DNA from: Megalonaias nervosa
Taxonomy: Eukaryota; Mollusca; Bivalvia; Unionida; Unionidae
Reading direction: 5' to 3'
Assembly (NCBI GenBank): GCA_016617855.1
Contig: JAECUM010001139.1
Span: forward strand, 1-64,000
DNA length: 64,000 bases
In this document: positions 59,757 through 64,000 of the stretch, piece after piece
How positions within the stretch are numbered: position 1 is the stretch's first letter
Layout of the letters: the number at the start of each line of letters is the position of its first letter
Made by a program: the position numbers and the translations under genes
Notes under the pieces: generated by a model
Seen by the model: the letters and a program-made list of their open reading frames with translations, nothing else
What the model was told of the DNA's origin: nothing
The model's database searches: none

Positions 59757-59784
59757 TCTTAGATTATTTCATTTGATCTGTATA
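59757..59784 (+). repeat. Right 28-bp target-site duplication of the LINE
   Basis: Identical to 52477-52504; directly follows the LINE 3' end ...CCATTACAAAAAG. Confidence 0.93.
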
Positions 59785-60889
59785 ACTATACCATTATCTC
59801 CCATAATTAGGGCATTATTTCCTTAAATACAGTTTTGAACTGCTCAGAGTACCTGGGAAGTAATGAAGTCTATAATGCACCACTCCCTTGATAATTCGCA
59901 CACTGACCACTTGCAAAACTGCTTAAAAGGCGCAAGTCAGATGTGAATCTTTTTAAAACTAGAAAATACCAAAACAGTGATCCCTGTTTGTTGAACTTGA
60001 AGAAAATTACAATAAAAATTGGTAACTTAAACAGTGATATATTGCATGTTTTATGGTCAAAAACGGTAGATAGGACCTGGAAATTTTAATCAATATGAAA
60101 TTATCAACTTTTAATAAGAAGTCATATACATGTAATTTGTTACATTTTCTTTCCAAATGACATTGTTAGTACACCATAATTAAAGATATTCAAGGAAATT
60201 TTGATCAATGAAAATGTCACTTATGTCTAGTGTAGGCAGTACATTAATATTTAAATGCCAATTAAATAATTTTTATTAAGTGAAATTTGTGTTTTAGTTT
60301 TATCTGTTAGTTCCTCTTATAGGTCACTGGCCTCCTATATTGTACAAACATGTGATATTATTATAGTCATAACAAAAAAACATATTTGTTATGTATACAC
60401 ACTATAAAAATGTTTAATTAGACTTAAAAATCTGCTTTTTTAAAATGAAAATATTATATATTTGGCAATCTCCGTAAACAATTGGTAGTTTCAGCATAAC
60501 AAAAACAGATATGGCATACATTTATCCCTTCTATTCAACCTAGCCATTCAGGTGTTTAATTTCCCCATGGAAATGTCTATGTGATATATCTTACGATTGT
60601 GCTTTTGTACAGCAAATATGGTGCACTGTGTTGCATAAGAGTGATGATGGGACAAAAGGGTTCTTTCTTTTTCCAAAAAACCCTGTTTACCTGAAAATAA
60701 ATTGGATTGAAGCTGTGGGATTGAATAGTGTGAGGGATGGGAAAGTTGTACCATTTATGCTGGATTATAGTCAATTTGGCCCAAAGACAATTCGGGCCAA
60801 ATTGGGCTGAAATTAAGACAATACATCCCGACTTAACAATAGTTTGAACAAGTTCTTTTTCTTCAAACAACAAGTAGATACTATGTAAG

Positions 60890-60897
<8 letters not shown>

Positions 60898-60965
<68 letters not shown>
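60898..60965 (+). repeat. (AC)n then (AT)n compound microsatellite
   Basis: About 30 bp of CA repeats passing directly into about 36 bp of TA repeats, inside the extra segment of the 59878 element. Confidence 0.95.
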
Positions 60966-60972
<7 letters not shown>

Positions 60973-61350
60973 GTACGGCAAAATGTTTTTGACAAATTTA
61001 AACAAACTAAACTATCTTCATATTCTTTAAAAGAAAATAATCATACTTCGTAACATACATATATATGAGAGAAAACACAAACTGACAGCTTGCTCATTCT
61101 AATTAAATATTGATATACATTTGTTCTTTATGCTAAAAAAATATATGCATCTGCACGATGACATTCTCAATTTAAGTCTTCCGGTCAAATGATCAAAATT
61201 GATTTATATAACAATAATACTTAACAGATAATATTCTACAGAATACGTATACATTTTTCTAAGAGTAGCGTACATGATATATTATAACAAATATATTTAA
61301 TTTTAGGCTTCAGGTTGTAACACTGCTTCATATAATACACACTTGATTAC

Positions 61351-61352
<2 letters not shown>

Positions 61353-61411
<59 letters not shown>
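61353..61411 (+). repeat. (GA)n microsatellite, ~29 units
   Basis: Uninterrupted GA repeats, inside the extra segment of the 59878 element. Confidence 0.97.
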
Positions 61412-61413
<2 letters not shown>

Positions 61414-61611
61414 ATGCTGAGCATTTTGTCAGTGTTTAGTTTGCAATACGAAGCTCTTACCAGTCAATTTTATTGTTTATTTTTATTTTTTCAAGTTGAT
61501 GTCTTGATGTGTGTGCACTTAAACTGAAAGCTTGTCATTACCAGTCAATATTGTCCATCATATTTGCTCCATTATTCTATACAAATAAGGAAAGAATTTT
61601 GTGTTGTATCT

Positions 61612-62260
61612 GTGCCCCCCCCCCCGCATGGTGCATTAAAATAGATAAACAAACACTTATTTGAAAATAAAATGAAAGAAACTAACCTTGCATTGTTATC
61701 AAGTATTCCTTCTTTTTCATCATGCAAAATTTATTTTAAAAAATATATCCACGAACTCCATATATGCAGCAGATGCCGGCTGGCATATGCATCCTTATTG
61801 TTGTGTTTATTGCTTATGTCAAATAACAAAATCGCAAAAGAGGCAAGAATATCACCCGATTGCTTGAAGGCACCTGCAATTCACTCATGGTAAGTTATAA
61901 GGTGCTAACTGACCAAAATTGTATTGTATCAAGGTTAACTATATGACAGTATCTTGCAAATAAAAATCATTATCTTAAAATACATTCACTGTGAGGATAT
62001 CAAACACCGGAAACTGACTTTGGATTCTTTTAAGTGTGCCAATTTTTTTTAATGAAGTCAGCCGACATAAGGAAGCCAAATTTGGTTCCTCCGGATTCTT
62101 TTAAGTTGCCGATTTCCTTCTTTTCACAAAGTCAGCCAACACAGAAAAGTCAGCATTGATTCCTTTTTACCTGTATTAACAGGAATTTTGAAAATAAATT
62201 GAAACAATGGAACAGTTTTGAAAGTGAAACAATCTAGTGCATCATGCACGCACATCGATA
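61612..62260 (+). mobile_element. Fragment related to the interior of the pogo-type element 43170-44880
   Basis: Shares in order C-run/GCATG-TGCA-TAAAAT-GATAAA, ACTTATTTGAAAATAAAATG, AAAGAAACTAACCTTGCATTG, TATGACAGTATCTTGCAAATAAAAATCATTAT, GACTTTGGATTCTTTTAAGTGTGC and GGAATTTTGAAAATAAATTGAAACAA with 43310-44240. No DDE frame is visible; the ends are not those of the other copy. Confidence 0.75.
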
Positions 62261-64000
62261 TAAGGCTGAACAGTAAATTAGTTTTCAATAGTTTCATCTA
62301 AATGTTCCCTATCCATAGTTTATAGTGTTTTATTTTTCGACAAGAAGAAGCATGTACTTCATCTTGTGGAGATAAATGTATGTCATTTCCAGTTGGCAGC
62401 CTCTATAAGTGGGAGATTGTAGGGCAAGTAACAGCGTTGTATAGCTTTATTTCGAATAATTAATTATTATTTCTTCTTTACACTTGATAATTTTTTTTAT
62501 TCTTTTTGTGCGAGTATAACTACTTTTAATCTTGTAATGCAAATCTGATTCAAAAATAAAAATGTTAAGAGTATGGCTGGTGACCTTTTAAGTGTAATCG
62601 TTATAAATGCAATGTGTATTTAAACGTAAAATGTGTCAATCTACTGTAACAGCTATGTCTGTGAGCGTTTCTCGGAGAACCTAACTGACTTGTGGAAGTA
62701 TCTGTTGTATTGTTGCACTGAATTAAAAGCTGCCTCCTTTGAATTATAACGTTAATTACGTCGCTTGAATCAAACAATGGAGGTGGAATAAAAAAGTTAA
62801 AAATCGCGCAAATCCTACGTGCTTAATATCTAGCAGCCCCAGTTGTATGTCGGGAAAACTCATTTCAGTTGATCAATTGAACTCTGTTATAAATGTCATT
62901 GTGTACTTAATCTAATTAAACTACCTTAAAATAACTGACTTGTCCATAACTATGATCAAAGATAGCAAGGCAAACAAGCGAAACAAATACTTCATAGGAT
63001 AAAGAGCTTGGTTTCACAGATATGGACCATTGTGGGCAAATAAGTTTCATAGAATTCCTGAACTGGCACTTAGAGATATCCTCAAGGATGATAAGAAAGT
63101 TTCACTATTACTTCCAATGAAATCACGACATCAATATTGTACTAACTGAACAATACAAAAGTTGAGTTTTGATGCAGACAATTGTCTCACTAAATAAATG
63201 TCACTGGTTTTTAAAAAAATGGAATCTTGTTTGGTGGGTATCAACAGCTAATCTAGTTACATGCTACATTGGCATTATACTATTAAATACCACTCCAGAA
63301 ACCAGACTAATCAACAAAACAAAAAGCAGTGACATAATACAAATGTTTTCGCATACATCTGATGGTTGTTGAAACCAGATGGATCAATGTTAATGATCTT
63401 TCACATGTTGGACATTTTGAAAATAAATTTAATTTATACAGAATCACATACAACTTCATTAAATAAAGCACGTTATAAACAATTATTATCGACGTGATTG
63501 TAAATGAGGATTCAGTCATTAAACAGCCCAGTTGCCTAACCCTTCCCATTGTTTTCTTGATGTTGAGCAGATTTTCTGGAGGTCCCTCAGTAACTTGCAC
63601 CCTCGTTCATAATGTGGTCCATATTGGTGGACCCTGTTGTGCTCAAGTTATCAAGAGAAAGGTGTATTTTGAACAATGACATTTATACCTATGAAACTGT
63701 TTAAAAGGATGAAAAGAATCTTGAATGAAACAAAGCTATCTTTCTTCAATATTATATAACTTTTATTCATTTTGTTAAAGATGTATACTTCAACTTAACC
63801 CAATTTTGGCATTCCCGGCTTCCATTGCATTCCAGCCAAATGAAATTTAAGCCAACGAAACTTGAAGATAGGTCCATTTGGTTTGTTAGAATTTGAATTT
63901 ATTAGAAAAAAGACATCAAAGTAGAGTCTGATTAAAACATTATAACTTTAATTTGTAGAAAAGCGCCAATATGGGCTACCATGTGTATGAGATATTCCTG

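Larger units (their letters stand above)
59878..63664. mobile_element. Second copy of the TA-flanked element, 3.8 kb with internal insertions
   Basis: Left end CACCACTCCCTTGATAATTC; right end TTATCAAGAGAAAGGTG followed by TA (63665). 59878-60330 and about 62580-63664 parallel the two halves of the copy at 56618-58180, for example AACGGTAGATAGGACCTGGA (60062), TTTCACAGATATGGACCATT GTGGGCAA (63012) and GAACTGGCACTTAGAGATAT (63058). The middle (about 60330-62580) is extra and holds microsatellites and a pogo-type fragment. The left flank is TG instead of TA. Confidence 0.8.
49119..64000 (-). other. SMC2 5' intron, at least 14.9 kb (runs off the window)
   Basis: No sequence matching the first ~56 SMC2 residues (FKSYAQRT, GSGKSN) was found on the minus strand here, so this is intron up to the edge. 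It holds a palindromic MITE, a repeat-family copy, a nested LINE/hAT/TA-element cluster and a second TA-element. The stretches 50590-51395, 51565-52475 and 63670-64000 show nothing recognised. Confidence 0.8.

Noticed and set aside
49119..64000. Missing SMC2 exon(s) for the first ~56 residues
   Set aside because: I looked for reverse-strand FKSYAQRT and GSGKSN coding and saw none; they most likely lie beyond 64000.

Overview
This is a stretch of an AT-rich, intron-rich animal genome. I infer a mollusc, probably a bivalve, mainly from the tRNA-derived SINE class and the diverged tandem repeats. The only host gene I can support is SMC2, the condensin ATPase subunit. It is on the minus strand and occupies most of the window. 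Fifteen consecutive coding exons lie between 49118 and 1208. They encode 696 codons plus one base, roughly residues 57 to 752 of a protein of about 1200 residues. The exons cover the end of the N-terminal ATPase head including the Q-loop, the first coiled-coil arm, the whole hinge and the start of the returning coiled coil. Exon phases agree at every junction. The exon(s) for the first ~56 residues (Walker A) lie beyond 64000. The C-terminal coiled coil and head (signature motif, Walker B) lie before position 1.

Nearly everything else is intron filled with transposable elements, read here from the left. At 1-840 there is an LTR retrotransposon end with a tRNA-Pro primer-binding site and a gag-like start, and related LTR copies recur near 2503, 16965 and 34020. 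The 1.8-6.6 kb intron holds a long (AC)n array, a diverged minisatellite and a SINE. The 10.5-15.9 kb intron holds an LTR-like block and one copy of an ~800-bp repeat family, with further copies at 18251 and 35224. The 18-31 kb intron holds two decayed tyrosine-recombinase genes on the plus strand, a ~165-bp tandem array, a 34-bp-stem hairpin and a hAT MITE. The 36-45 kb introns hold a second hAT MITE, a 1.9-kb non-autonomous hAT-like element whose target site lies 5 nt from an SMC2 splice donor, and a dead pogo/Tigger-type element.

The right end, inside the large 5' intron of SMC2, is a nest of insertions. A 5'-truncated LINE flanked by a 28-bp target-site duplication is split by 6.4 kb that contains a 5.1-kb hAT element with a broken transposase. 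That hAT is itself interrupted by a 1.56-kb TA-flanked inverted-repeat element. A second, longer copy of that inverted-repeat element follows at 59878-63664.

I see no CRISPR array, operon, rRNA gene or functional tRNA gene, and no novel defence-type system. The most unusual points are a GC-AG intron in SMC2, the hAT insertion next to a splice donor, the readable nested-insertion chronology, and several unclassified repeat families.
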